From Alphaproteobacteria bacterium (GTDB lineage Bacteria > Pseudomonadota > Alphaproteobacteria > UBA2136 > UBA6156): 14,949 nt of DNA. The stretch spans positions 1-14,949 of the forward strand of contig JADCGN010000110.1 of assembly GCA_020249005.1 (NCBI GenBank), read 5' to 3'. This document shows, one piece after another, positions 1 through 8,700 of this stretch (the stretch's first letter is position 1; each line of letters begins with the position of its first letter). A model generated the notes under the pieces. It did no database searches, was not told where the DNA came from, and saw nothing but the letters and a program-made list of their open reading frames with translations. A program made the translations under genes and the position numbers.

Positions 1-1
1 C

Positions 2-1423
2 CGAGTGATCGACTACCAGACCGAGTACGCGCAGTCCCTCATCGATGACTTTTCAACGCCGGAGCGCTCACCGCACATTGCGATTTCGGTCGACATGCTC
101 GACACAGGTATTGATGTGCCAGAAGTGCTGAATCTGGTATTCTTCAAGATCGTTCGGTCGAAGACTAAATTCTGGCAGATGATTGGGCGCGGCACGCGGC
201 TCAGCCCTGACCTCTTTGGCCCTGGGGATGACAAGCGTGAGTTCCTAATCTTCGACTTCTGCCAGAATTTCGAATTCTTCAATCAGAACCCTAACGTGAC
301 CGAAGGGGTTGTGGCTCCATCGTTGAGCCAGCGACTTTTTGCGACCCGGGTTGAAATCTCGGCCGCCATTCAGGGGTTGTCCGCCGAACAGCGCGACGAT
401 CGCCTGGGCGCTCTCGAAGCTGATCACCGCGCTCGCTTGCGGGACGAGGTAGCTGGCATGACCATCGACAACTTCCTTGTGCGTGCCAAGCGCCGGGTCG
501 TCGAGGCCTTCCAACACCCTGATGCATGGGATAACCTGAGCGCTGAAGACAGGGAAATTTTGATCAACGACGTTGCAGGGCTTCCAACGGCACTAGTTGA
601 TGATGATATTGCTGCCAAGCAGTTTGATCTTATCGTGCTGCGCGGCCAGCTCTCCATATTGAACAGCGACCCTGCCATCGCCCGGTGCCAGGAAAAGGTC
701 TCTGCCATTGCCGCACGACTTGAGGCTCTCGGCAACGTCCCTATTGTCGCTGCCATGATGCCGGTTATTCTTGAGGTGCAGACACCGGAGTTTTGGCAGG
801 ATATCGACGCTTGGTCACTTGAGCAGATGCGCCGCCAGCTACGCGGGTTGATTAAGCTCATCGAAGGCGAGGCTCGCGTCTTGGTTTACACGGACTTTAC
901 GGACGAGATTGGTGAAAGCAGCACCATTACCCTACCCATGGCTAGCGTCGGAACCGACAAGGAGCGATTCCAAATGAAAGCCCAGAATTTTCTACGGCGT
1001 CGCCTTGACCACATCACAATACAAAAACTGAGACGCAACGAACAACTGACACCACAGGATTTGGATGAATTAGAAAGGATATTGGTAGAAGAGATTGGCG
1101 CTACTAATACAGATCTTGATGAGGCTCGTGCTGCAGGTGGCTTTGGCCTTTTTGTAAGATCTCTCGTCGGTCTTGAGCGTGATGCGGCTAAATTGGCTTT
1201 TGCTGGCTTTCTTGCAGAGCGTAATTTAAATGCTAATCAGATTGAATTCATCAATCTTATTATTGAATATCTGACTGAACGAGGCGCTATGGATCCTCGA
1301 CGGCTTTATGAGAGCCCATTTACTGACTTTAACGATCAAGGCATCAGTGGTGTATTTCCTCAATTAGATGTTCAACAGCTTATGAAACTTATCAATGAGG
1401 TGCGTCAACGAGCCGCAGCGTAA
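2..1423 (+). CDS. hsdR: Type I restriction enzyme R subunit (HsdR-like), C-terminal part
   Basis: This is the 3' end of a gene that begins before the window; the frame is open from base 2 and ends at TAA 1421-1423. The visible 473 residues start in the second RecA-like helicase domain. SVDMLDTGIDVPEV fits superfamily 2 motif V and QMIGRGTRL fits motif VI, the arginine-finger motif, followed by an FLIFDFCQNFEFF block typical of type I R subunits. The last 90 or so residues (SLVGLERDAAKLAF, LNANQIEFINLIIEYL, SPFTDFNDQGISGVF) match the EcoEI-type R-subunit C-terminal domain as I know it. Family knowledge: the R subunit translocates DNA by ATP hydrolysis and cuts unmethylated DNA together with HsdM and HsdS. 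The nuclease domain and partner genes would lie to the left. Base composition changes inside the gene: by hand count about 70% GC at 361-420 but 33% at 1201-1260. A stand-alone helicase-nuclease of the same family is the main alternative. Confidence 0.85.
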   Translation, partial: RVIDYQTEYAQSLIDDFSTPERSPHIAISVDMLDTGIDVPEVLNLVFFKIVRSKTKFWQMIGRGTRLSPDLFGPGDDKREFLIFDFCQNFEFFNQNPNVTEGVVAPSLSQRLFATRVEISAAIQGLSAEQRDDRLGALEADHRARLRDEVAGMTIDNFLVRAKRRVVEAFQHPDAWDNLSAEDREILINDVAGLPTALVDDDIAAKQFDLIVLRGQLSILNSDPAIARCQEKVSAIAARLEALGNVPIVAAMMPVILEVQTPEFWQDIDAWSLEQMRRQLRGLIKLIEGEARVLVYTDFTDEIGESSTITLPMASVGTDKERFQMKAQNFLRRRLDHITIQKLRRNEQLTPQDLDELERILVEEIGATNTDLDEARAAGGFGLFVRSLVGLERDAAKLAFAGFLAERNLNANQIEFINLIIEYLTERGAMDPRRLYESPFTDFNDQGISGVFPQLDVQQLMKLINEVRQRAAA

Positions 1424-1450
1424 GATTCAATAAATACAAAGGATAAAATC

Positions 1451-1467
1451 TTAATTCGTTGAATTAA
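1451..1467. terminator. AT-rich hairpin between convergent genes
   Basis: A perfect 7-bp stem TTAATTC/GAATTAA with loop GTT sits between the hsdR stop (1423) and the end of the convergent minus-strand gene (1501). Read on the minus strand it is followed by GATTTTATCC, so it could act as a weak terminator for the unknown operon. The stem has few GC pairs, so this is tentative. Confidence 0.3.
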
Positions 1468-1500
1468 AAAGACCGGTGTATTGCATAGAGGCGAAAATTT

Positions 1501-2391
1501 CTACCTCCATTCAGCCATGCCAAGCTCGCACAAGAGGTTTCCAACGCAGTGGGTGACAAGCTCTGCGTCTTCTTCCCGAATTGGGCGTAAGGCTCTCTTT
1601 TCCTGCTCTACTGCCTTCCCCCTTGCATGGAGGCGGTTGATGATCGTTGCCGAGCTTGCGGCAATAACCAACTCTCGGCCCTCCAGTTGCTTTATTAAGC
1701 TGCCCAAGTCCTTTGATTCAGCGCTCTGTACACCCAGATGGGCAAGTAGGGCGTAGGTGACGACATCTCTTGCTCGGTCTACAACCGAGGTAGGCGAGGA
1801 GCGATGGACTTCATCGGCAAACGTGTCCAGAGATTCAACCAGCTTGGCCCTAAGCTTCTCGGGAACGTTCTCTTCATTAAGAGAGGGGAGAAGCCCAAAG
1901 CTATTTCGCCCCTTAAGGGTTACCAAATCTTCACCCGTGGAGATGGCCTCGATATTGACGATACTCCACACAGTAAAACGCTCATCTACGCCCAGTAATA
2001 CCAGCGGTCTTTCCCGTTTTCCTTTCAGAAAGTTCTGAAAGATCAGGTCCCCGTAGAAAATATCCAGTCGCTTTGTTCTTCCATGAATATCGTGGGCTAT
2101 GCCCTCAAATGGCCTAGCCGGATGGTTGGCAACCGTGCAATTTTGGGAGAGAGACCCATTCTCAGGGGTACGGTAAAACCGACCACGCCGAATTCTGGAG
2201 ATTGGGTCGAATGAATCCTCCCTGAATCGATATCCCAGCATGTTCATAGATGCATCGGCCTCAAGGGGGCCCTGAGAAGGGTAGACAAACTTAGCTCTGG
2301 TAATCACAGGCATTGGCCAAACGGGATGACCACGGAAACCATCGAGCTCATAAACGAGCCCCTCTGAAGTATCGATACCGATGTTACGCAC
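1501..2391 (-). CDS. Hypothetical protein, 296 aa, second gene of an island operon
   Basis: I do not recognise this protein. The start is GTG at 2391, chosen because GAGGGGGG lies 5 to 6 nt upstream; the stop is TAG at 1501-1503. The N-terminal half (about 1-150) is rich in Phe, Tyr, Arg and Gly and looks beta-rich, with FVYPSQGPLEAD, MNMLGYRFRE and RLDIFYGDLIFQNFL. The C-terminal half (about 165-296) is charged and looks alpha-helical, with VVDRARDVVTYALLAH and SLIKQLEGRELVIAAS. There is no signal peptide or membrane segment, so it is probably cytoplasmic. It lies 68 nt downstream of the 2460-2972 gene on the same strand, suggesting co-transcription. MNMLGYRF here resembles MNMFGEGPF in that neighbour. 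The position next to hsdR and a disrupted tRNA suggests an accessory, possibly defence, role; this is inference from context only. Confidence 0.7.
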   Translation of the reverse strand: MRNIGIDTSEGLVYELDGFRGHPVWPMPVITRAKFVYPSQGPLEADASMNMLGYRFREDSFDPISRIRRGRFYRTPENGSLSQNCTVANHPARPFEGIAHDIHGRTKRLDIFYGDLIFQNFLKGKRERPLVLLGVDERFTVWSIVNIEAISTGEDLVTLKGRNSFGLLPSLNEENVPEKLRAKLVESLDTFADEVHRSSPTSVVDRARDVVTYALLAHLGVQSAESKDLGSLIKQLEGRELVIAASSATIINRLHARGKAVEQEKRALRPIREEDAELVTHCVGNLLCELGMAEWR

Positions 2392-2459
2392 AGCGCCCCC
2401 CTCAAGCCTGAATATGTAACAGCTTGCCAGTAAATGGCATTTTCTACAATCTTTCCCAA

Positions 2460-2972
2460 CTATTCTCCCGATGCCGTAGAGCTGCGGATGCTGACTTGGT
2501 AAATCTTCCCGCTCTTCTTCTCGAGGGGACTCCCCATAGCGAAGACTTTTAACTTCTTATTGGCGACGAGGGTTGCCAAGACCAATTCCCATGAACGTGG
2601 GGGTAGGCTGATACGGAGAAAGAGGGTGTCTCGGCTTTTATTACCCTGTTGAGAGCGCAGAATCTCAACGTTACCGATGGGCTCTTCATCTTTGGGACGA
2701 TCGCGTGGGTCATGCCAATACTCCCCACACCAAATGATGACTTTAACGGGCAGGCCCTTTTTCTTGGTTTTGCCTTGCTCTAAGTCGATGGTACCAATCA
2801 GAGTGATGACGGGGTTTTCCTGAAATGGCCCCTCACCAAACATATTCATGTAAGCATGGTCGTTGAATGAGGTGTTCGCCTCCCAATCTATAACATCAAC
2901 ATGGTAGGCATGGGTGCAATTGGGGTTCCGTTTATGGCGTGGCATGGTCGGGCTTTCTGATAGTACGCCCAT
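2460..2972 (-). CDS. Hypothetical protein, about 170 aa, first gene of an island operon
   Basis: I do not recognise this protein. The stop is TAG at 2460-2462. Three starts are possible: TTG 2990, ATG 2972 (GGGGG 11 nt upstream) and ATG 2945 (GAAAG 7 nt upstream, giving MPRHKRNPNC). I give 2972, but 2945 is also reasonable because the sequence looks protein-like from there. The product is soluble and basic, and looks beta-rich: PVITLIGTIDLEQG, LPVKVIIWCGEYW, DTLFLRISLPPRSW, KLKVFAMGSP. Residues HAYMNMFGEGPF resemble a MNMLGYRF block in the downstream gene. No catalytic motif, signal peptide or membrane segment is visible. It is the first minus-strand gene inside the tRNA-Thr junction, about 150 nt from it, and GTCCCACG repeats lie just upstream. 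The remaining tRNA promoter points toward it. Confidence 0.62.
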   Translation of the reverse strand: MGVLSESPTMPRHKRNPNCTHAYHVDVIDWEANTSFNDHAYMNMFGEGPFQENPVITLIGTIDLEQGKTKKKGLPVKVIIWCGEYWHDPRDRPKDEEPIGNVEILRSQQGNKSRDTLFLRISLPPRSWELVLATLVANKKLKVFAMGSPLEKKSGKIYQVSIRSSTASGE

Positions 2973-2991
2973 AGTAAACCATACCCCCAAT

Positions 2992-3010
2992 GTCCCACGA
3001 AAGTCCCACG
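2992..3010. repeat. Tandem GTCCCACG direct repeats near island end
   Basis: GTCCCACG occurs at 2992-2999 and again at 3003-3010, an 11-bp period, about one helical turn. The pair lies about 110 bp inside the broken tRNA gene. Short direct repeats on one helical face near an att site are typical of tyrosine-recombinase arm-binding sites. That reading is inference; no integrase is visible in the window. Confidence 0.4.
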
Positions 3011-3118
3011 GAATAGGTTCTGTGCGTGCGTTCAGAGATGCCCAAATTTTCAGAAGGCCCGTCCCGCTTGAAACGTGATATTTGGAAATATATTAATTAA
3101 ATCAATAACATAAGTGAG

Positions 3119-3156
3119 TTACGAATGCGCCGCTCTACCAGCTGAGCTACGTCGGC
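3119..3156 (-). pseudogene. 5' half of tRNA-Thr(CGU), truncated at the anticodon loop
   Basis: Read on the minus strand from 3156, the sequence is exactly tRNA nucleotides 1-38. Acceptor strand GCCGACG, TA, D-arm GCTC-AGCTGGTA-GAGC, G26, anticodon stem GCGCA and loop TTCGTAA with anticodon CGT (threonine, ACG codons). The next five bases should be TGCGC but are CTCAC, and no T-arm or 3' acceptor strand follows in the AT-rich DNA to the left. The gene is therefore cut after the anticodon loop and cannot give a tRNA. The pattern fits integration of a mobile island in the tRNA gene, with this half displaced at the right junction. ACG can also be read by tRNA-Thr(UGU), so loss may be tolerated. 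An intact copy could exist at the other island end. Confidence 0.8.
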
Positions 3157-3169
3157 ACCTGGGAAGGAG

Positions 3170-3197
3170 CCTTAAGAGATTTCCTGGGCAGGGTCAA
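3170..3197 (-). promoter_or_regulatory. Likely promoter of the tRNA-Thr remnant
   Basis: On the minus strand TTGACC (3197-3192) is followed after 16 nt by TTAAGG (3175-3170), about 14 nt before the tRNA 5' end at 3156. The position and the good -35 box fit a retained tRNA promoter. If active, it now transcribes across the tRNA half into the unknown minus-strand operon. Confidence 0.4.
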
Positions 3198-3222
3198 GCT
3201 GGCAGAACGGCAGGCGCCGCAT

Positions 3223-3237
3223 CGCGCCAACGGCGCG
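3223..3237. other. GC-rich hairpin downstream of pheT
   Basis: A 6-bp stem CGCGCC/GGCGCG with loop AAC lies between pheT and the tRNA remnant. It has no T-tract of its own; it may assist the neighbouring hairpin in ending pheT transcripts. Confidence 0.3.
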
Positions 3238-3241
3238 TTCA

Positions 3242-3259
3242 TCAAAACTCAGCTGAGTT
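3242..3259 (-). terminator. Possible pheT terminator (palindrome)
   Basis: AACTCAGCTGAGTT at 3246-3259 is a perfect 14-bp palindrome 15 nt past the pheT stop. On the minus strand it is followed by further T residues (GAGTTTTGATG), giving a four-U tract. A fully palindromic stem without a natural loop makes a poor hairpin, so it could instead be a protein-binding site. Confidence 0.35.
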
Positions 3260-3273
3260 ACGGCAGGATCAAA

Positions 3274-5703
3274 CTACCCGCGCAGCGTGGCGGCGTGGGC
3301 GCTTTGCACCGCAGCCAGCAGCGGGGCCAGAATCGCCTGTACCTCGGCTTCGGTCAGGGTCTTTTCCGGGCTTTGCAAGGTCAACGCCAGGCCCAGGGCC
3401 ACCTGGCCGCCGGGCACTTGGGCGCCGCTGTAGCGGTCGAACACCTCGGCCTGCAGCTGGGTGCCATGCGGCAGGTTCTTGCTGGCCTTGGTCAGCGTGG
3501 CCAACACCGCTGCCGCGGGCACCGTTTCGGCCACCAGCAAGCTCACATCGCGCTTCACCGGCGGGAACGGGCTGGGCTGCCAGCTGCGCGGCTTGGCGCT
3601 CAGCTTCAACAGCGGTTCCAAGTACAGTTCAAACACCGCCAAGGGCCCGGCACTGGCCGGAATCTCCAGCGCCGCGCGCTGGGTGGGGTGCAACTCGCCA
3701 AAGTGCGCCAGCACGAACGGCCCGATGCTGAAGGTGCCGCTGCGGCCGGGGTGGTAATGCGCCGGCGCTTCGGCCACGGTGGTGCCGCTGGCCACCGGCG
3801 CACCCAGCGCTTCCAGCACCCGCAAGGCGGCGCCTTTGGCGGCGAAGGCCTCGGGCACGGCCACCGCCTGTTGCCAGTGGCGCCCGCCGGTGTGCGCCAA
3901 CACGCCGGCGGCCATCAACGTTTCGCCGGTCTTGTCGCCCACCGGGCGGAAGGCCTTGCCTACCTCGGCCAACTGCAGCACGGGGGCCGGACCCAAGTCG
4001 GAATTGGCAAAATTCTTGGCCAACGCGGTGAGCACGCCCGGCAGCAGGCTGGGGCGCAGCGTGGTCATGTCGGTTTGGGCCAGCGGGTTGGCCAGTTGCA
4101 GCAACGGCGTGTGGCCGTTGGCGTAGGCGTTGGCAGCATCCTGCCCGATAAAGCTGTAGGTCAGCAGTTCGGTAAACCCGGCGCCCGCCAAAGCCTTACG
4201 CGCCCGGCGGTCGAGCGTCACCGCCTCACCCGCCACGCCAAACTGGGCGGGTGAGCTGGTGGGCAACTGGTGCGGCACCGTTTCATACCCCACCACGCGC
4301 AGCACCTCTTCGGTTAGGTCTTCCGGCGTGGCCATATAAGTGCGCCAGGTGGGCGGCATCACCAACCAGCCCGCCTGGATTTCCCGAATGCCAAAACCCA
4401 GCGTGGTCAAAATCTGCTGTTGGCGGTCGTTCGGCACGCTCACCCCAATGTATTTGGTGAAGAACGCCGGATGGTAACGAATCGGCTCGGGCGCCGGCAC
4501 CCCGGCCCCCGCCGTGGCCAGCTTACCCACGGTGCCGCCCGCCCATTGCTGCAATAACTGAGCCGCATACTGCAGGGCATAGGGCGCCAAGGCCGGGTCG
4601 ATGCCGCGCTCAAAGCGCGCCTTGGCATCGGTGTGCAGTTGGTGGCGTTGGCCGCTTAGGGCAATCTGCACCGGATCCCACACCGCGGCTTCCAGCACCA
4701 CGCGGGTGGTGGTGTCGGTAATCGCGCTGCTGGCGCCACCCAAAATCCCCGCCAGCCCCAGCGCCGCGCCGCTGGCATCGGTCACAATCACATCGGCCGC
4801 CGCCAAGGTGTGATGACTACCCGTCAGCCCCGCAAACGCTTGGCCTGCTTGGGCCTGTGTGGCGGTGAGCGTGGTGCCTGCCAGGCGGTCGGCATCATAG
4901 GCATGCAACGGCTGGCCCAAGGCCAGCATCACATAGGTGGTGACATCCACCAGCGCGTTCTTCGGGCGCTGCCCGGCAGCCACCAGGCGTTGCTGAATCA
5001 GGGCCGGGCTGGGCGCGTTGGCGGTAAGCCCTGCCAGCGGGATCAGGTTCAGCTGCAGGCAGGCCCCCCCTTCAATCTTCGCCTGCACCGCGAAGGTTCC
5101 GTCATCGTTCTGTACCGTCAGGGCGGGCAGCGGCTTCAGCGTCCCCAGGCCCAAGGCGGCCAAATCGCGCGCCAGCCCCAGGTGGCTCAGGCAATCGCCC
5201 CGGTTGGGCGTCACCGCCACCTCCAACACCACCTCGGGCGGCGGCAGGATGGCGGGGAGCGGGGTACCCACGGCGGCGTCGGTGGTCAGTTCCCAAATGC
5301 CGTTATGCTCGTCGCCCAGGCCCAGCTCCTTGACCGAGCAAATCATCCCATCGCTCAGCACATCGCGGATTTTGGACGACTTGATTTTAAAGTCGCCCGG
5401 CAACACCGCGCCCGGCAACGCCACCGCAACCGTCAGCCCAGCGCGCGCATTGGGCGCGCCGCAGACAATCTGCTTGACTTCACCCGGCGCAATCTCCACT
5501 TGGCACACCCCCAAGCGTTCAGCGTTAGGGTGCGGCACCCGCTCCCGCACCTTCCCCACCACCACGTGGGTAAAGGCGGGCGCGGTGGTGTGGATGCCAT
5601 CCACCTCATGGCCCAGCTGCACCAAGCCTGCCGCCAGGGCCTCGGGCGTGGTGCCGGGGTTCAATTCCAGATAATCGGTCAGCCAAGAAAGCACGAGTTT
5701 CAT
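3274..5703 (-). CDS. pheT: Phenylalanyl-tRNA synthetase beta subunit
   Basis: The beta subunit pairs with PheS in an alpha2-beta2 enzyme that charges tRNA-Phe in the cytoplasm and carries the editing site for Tyr-tRNA-Phe. The 809-residue length is normal for long bacterial PheT. Visible domains in order: N-terminal MKLVLSWLTDYLE; an EMAP-type tRNA-binding fold at about 39-150 with HPNAERLGVC and QIVCGAPNAR; PNRGDCLSH at 166-174; the B3/B4 editing region with HAYD at 267-270; RFERGIDP at 363-370; B5 with the acidic PEDLTEEVLRVVGYE at 460-474; and a C-terminal FDX-ACB domain from about 715 starting near PFPPVKRDVSLLV. ATG 5703 is preceded by AAAGG about 7 nt upstream. The gene is separated from pheS by a small lipoprotein gene and a terminator-like hairpin, so it needs read-through or a promoter of its own. 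Confidence 0.97.
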   Translation of the reverse strand: MKLVLSWLTDYLELNPGTTPEALAAGLVQLGHEVDGIHTTAPAFTHVVVGKVRERVPHPNAERLGVCQVEIAPGEVKQIVCGAPNARAGLTVAVALPGAVLPGDFKIKSSKIRDVLSDGMICSVKELGLGDEHNGIWELTTDAAVGTPLPAILPPPEVVLEVAVTPNRGDCLSHLGLARDLAALGLGTLKPLPALTVQNDDGTFAVQAKIEGGACLQLNLIPLAGLTANAPSPALIQQRLVAAGQRPKNALVDVTTYVMLALGQPLHAYDADRLAGTTLTATQAQAGQAFAGLTGSHHTLAAADVIVTDASGAALGLAGILGGASSAITDTTTRVVLEAAVWDPVQIALSGQRHQLHTDAKARFERGIDPALAPYALQYAAQLLQQWAGGTVGKLATAGAGVPAPEPIRYHPAFFTKYIGVSVPNDRQQQILTTLGFGIREIQAGWLVMPPTWRTYMATPEDLTEEVLRVVGYETVPHQLPTSSPAQFGVAGEAVTLDRRARKALAGAGFTELLTYSFIGQDAANAYANGHTPLLQLANPLAQTDMTTLRPSLLPGVLTALAKNFANSDLGPAPVLQLAEVGKAFRPVGDKTGETLMAAGVLAHTGGRHWQQAVAVPEAFAAKGAALRVLEALGAPVASGTTVAEAPAHYHPGRSGTFSIGPFVLAHFGELHPTQRAALEIPASAGPLAVFELYLEPLLKLSAKPRSWQPSPFPPVKRDVSLLVAETVPAAAVLATLTKASKNLPHGTQLQAEVFDRYSGAQVPGGQVALGLALTLQSPEKTLTEAEVQAILAPLLAAVQSAHAATLRG

Positions 5704-8700
5704 GGCGGCCTTTGTAACGGGTATTCATAACTTAGGCAACCAAAACGGGCCCGCAGGCCCGTTTGGCATAACCCGAAATTGGGTTACTTGGTGTTGGCTT
5801 GGATGTCGGTGCCGCAGTCCACACCCTTGTTCCAGCAGGCGCTGGCGGGTTGCACCGGGTCGGGCTGCACGCAGCTGGCGCTTTGCATGGTGGAGCAGGC
5901 ACCGAGCAGCGCTACGGTGGCCAGAGCGAAGGCGATTTTCATCGGGTTCGGCTTTCTGTTGTTGATTCGGTTACCCTTCGGCTTTTCTATGCAGCGGCCA
6001 CCGGCGCCTGGCCAAATTGGCGCAGGAATTGCCCATGACTTTCATAAAAAAGTCGTAAGTCGGGCACACCATACTTCAGCATTGCCAAGCGTTCAACCCC
6101 TGCGCCGAAGGCGAAGCCAGGGGTGGTTTCGGGGTTAAGCCCGCCCACCGCCAGCACATTCCGGTGCACCATGCCGCAGCCCAGCAGCTCCAGCCAGCCC
6201 GTGTTTTTGCACACTTTGCACCCACCGCCCTTACAGAACAAACACTGCATATCCAACTCGGCGCTGGGCTCGGTGAACGGGAAATAATGCGGCCGCAGCC
6301 GGGTCTTGAGCTGTTGACCAAAGAACAGCCGCAAGAATTCACTCAGCACCCCGGCCATGTGGGCAAAGGTGGTGCCCTCTTCCACCATCATCCCTTCCAC
6401 TTGGTGAAATTGCGGGGTGTGGGTCAAGTCGTAATCGCGGCGGAACACCCGGCCAATCCCCATCACCCGAAACGGCGGCGCCACCGTTTCCAATGACCGC
6501 ACCTGCACGTTGCTGGTTTGGGTGCGCAGCACGTATTTATCCTTTAATGCCGTCCAGGGCGTCAGGTAAAAGGTGTCCTGGTCTTGCCGCGCCGGGTGGT
6601 GGTGCGGCAGGTTCAGCTTGGTGAAGTTGTAATCATCGGTTTCCAGTTCGGGGCCGTAGGCATGCACAAACCCCAGCGTTTTCAGCGCCGCCGCAATCTC
6701 TTCCTTGGCCACCGTCAGGGGGTGCAATTTCCCTACCGGCTGGGCGGGCGCGGGCAGCGTAATATCCACGCGCTCGGTCGCCAGGCGGCGTTCCAATTCA
6801 GCCGCTTCCAGCACCGCCTTACGGGCGGCAATCGCCTCGGCCAACTGCTGCTTTTGCTGGTTCAGCTCCGCACCCTTGGCCTTGCGCTCTGCGGGCGGCA
6901 ACGCGCCCAGTTCCTTCAGCTGCAGCGTCAGAGTACCGTTCAAGCCCAAGGTGGCCACACGCAGGTCTTCTAAGGCTGCAAGAGAAGGAAGAGCGGGAAT
7001 ACTTTGTAACGCTTGAGCAAAATCCATGGGTTGTGTATAGCCTTTGACACGCCCCATCGCAACCCCGTTTCCATAGGAGGTTTTCCATGCCCCGTCACCA
7101 ATTGCCCAACCTGGGCTTGATCCCCGTCTATTCCCGCCGCCAAATGTTGGCGGCGCTGCCCAGCTGGCGCCAGACGACAGATTTGCCTATTGCCGTACTG
7201 CACGAACCCGATCAGCCGACCGAAGATGACTGGCTGGTGCTTTCCGCCCGGTTCAGGGATTACTGGAACTTTCCAGCCAAACCGGTCGGCAGCGGCCCCA
7301 CCTGGGGCTTTTCCCGCTTGCGGCGGCCTTGGCCCCATCGGCCTTATTTTCGCGACGAAACACCACTGCGTGAGGATCAAGGTGTCTGGCTGACCTATCG
7401 GGGCACCCCCCTAGCCTACCTGGTCAGTTTCCCCGCCTACCATGCCTGGGCACGAACGAAATTGGTGGTTTAGCCGCGTACCGTCATCTCTCACCAAAAT
7501 ATGCCGCCCCCTCGGGGCGGCATATTGCTTGGCGCAAAACCTACTTAGCAGCCTTAACCTTGGCTACCACCGCCTTAAACGCCTCATTCTCAAAGGCGGC
7601 CAGGTGGGCCAGCACCTTGCGGTCGATCGCAATGTTGGCCTTCTTGCAGCCAAAGATGAAGGTGCTGTAGGTCAGCCCTTCTTGGCGCACGGCGGCGTTG
7701 ATCCGCTGGATCCACAGGCTCTTGAAGTCGCGCTTTTTGGCGCGGCGGTCGCGGTACTGGTAACGCAGCGCCTTTTCCACCTTCTCGATGGCCACCCGGA
7801 AGCAGGTGCTGGCGCGGCCGCGGTACCCCTTGGCCAGGTTGAGAATTTTCTTGTGGCGGCGGCGGTTGCCGGCACCGTAAGCGGCACGGGTCATGGTCTC
7901 TCCCCTCCCTTACTACTTGGTTTCGCTAGCGGCCTCAGCGGCACGCTTGAGGCTGTTGGCAATGAACTTGGAGCGCTTGCGCTTGGCGCCCAGGGCGGGC
8001 ACCAGCTTGTTCACGGCTTCAAAGTTGCTGTCATGCACATAGGTGGTACCGGCCGAAAGGCGGGCTTTCTGACCACGCTTGGCCAAAAAGTGGCCGTGGG
8101 AACCCTTGGAGCGGACGATTTTCCCATTGGCGGTGGCCTTGCGGAAGCGCTTGGCGGCGGCCTTACGGGTCTTGAGCTTAAAGCCGGACATAGGCTTAAC
8201 CCTCTGAACTGGTTGCGAATCCCCCCGAAGGCAGCGGCACTATGCCGCATTTAGGGGCCAGGGAGGCCGTAGGCGCATTTGGCCTTTAGAGATGGCTTTG
8301 TCAAGTAATTTCAACAGGCACGGCGCAAGGCGCCAACAGGCGGCCCGGGATTTTTCCGTTTCTCCGCAGGCTGAGCACCGCAAGCGTACAGTTAAGTACG
8401 TGCGGAGCGGAAGACCAGGAAAACGGGAAAAACACGCCGCCTGTTGGCGCCCGAACAGCACAACAAAAAACGGGCCGAGGCCCGTTTTTTGTTGTGCGCA
8501 ACCACTACTGGAGCAGTCGCAGCAACAGGGCCGGCTGCTGGTTGGCCTGGGCCAGCAAGCTCACCCCAGCCTGCAGCAGTACCTGCTTGCTGGTGAAGTT
8601 GGTGATTTCGCTGCTCACGTCCACATCCAGCAAGGCGCTGGTGGCGGCCGTGGTGTTTTCGATGCTCACCGCGATGCTGGCGTTGGCGAATTCCAGTCGG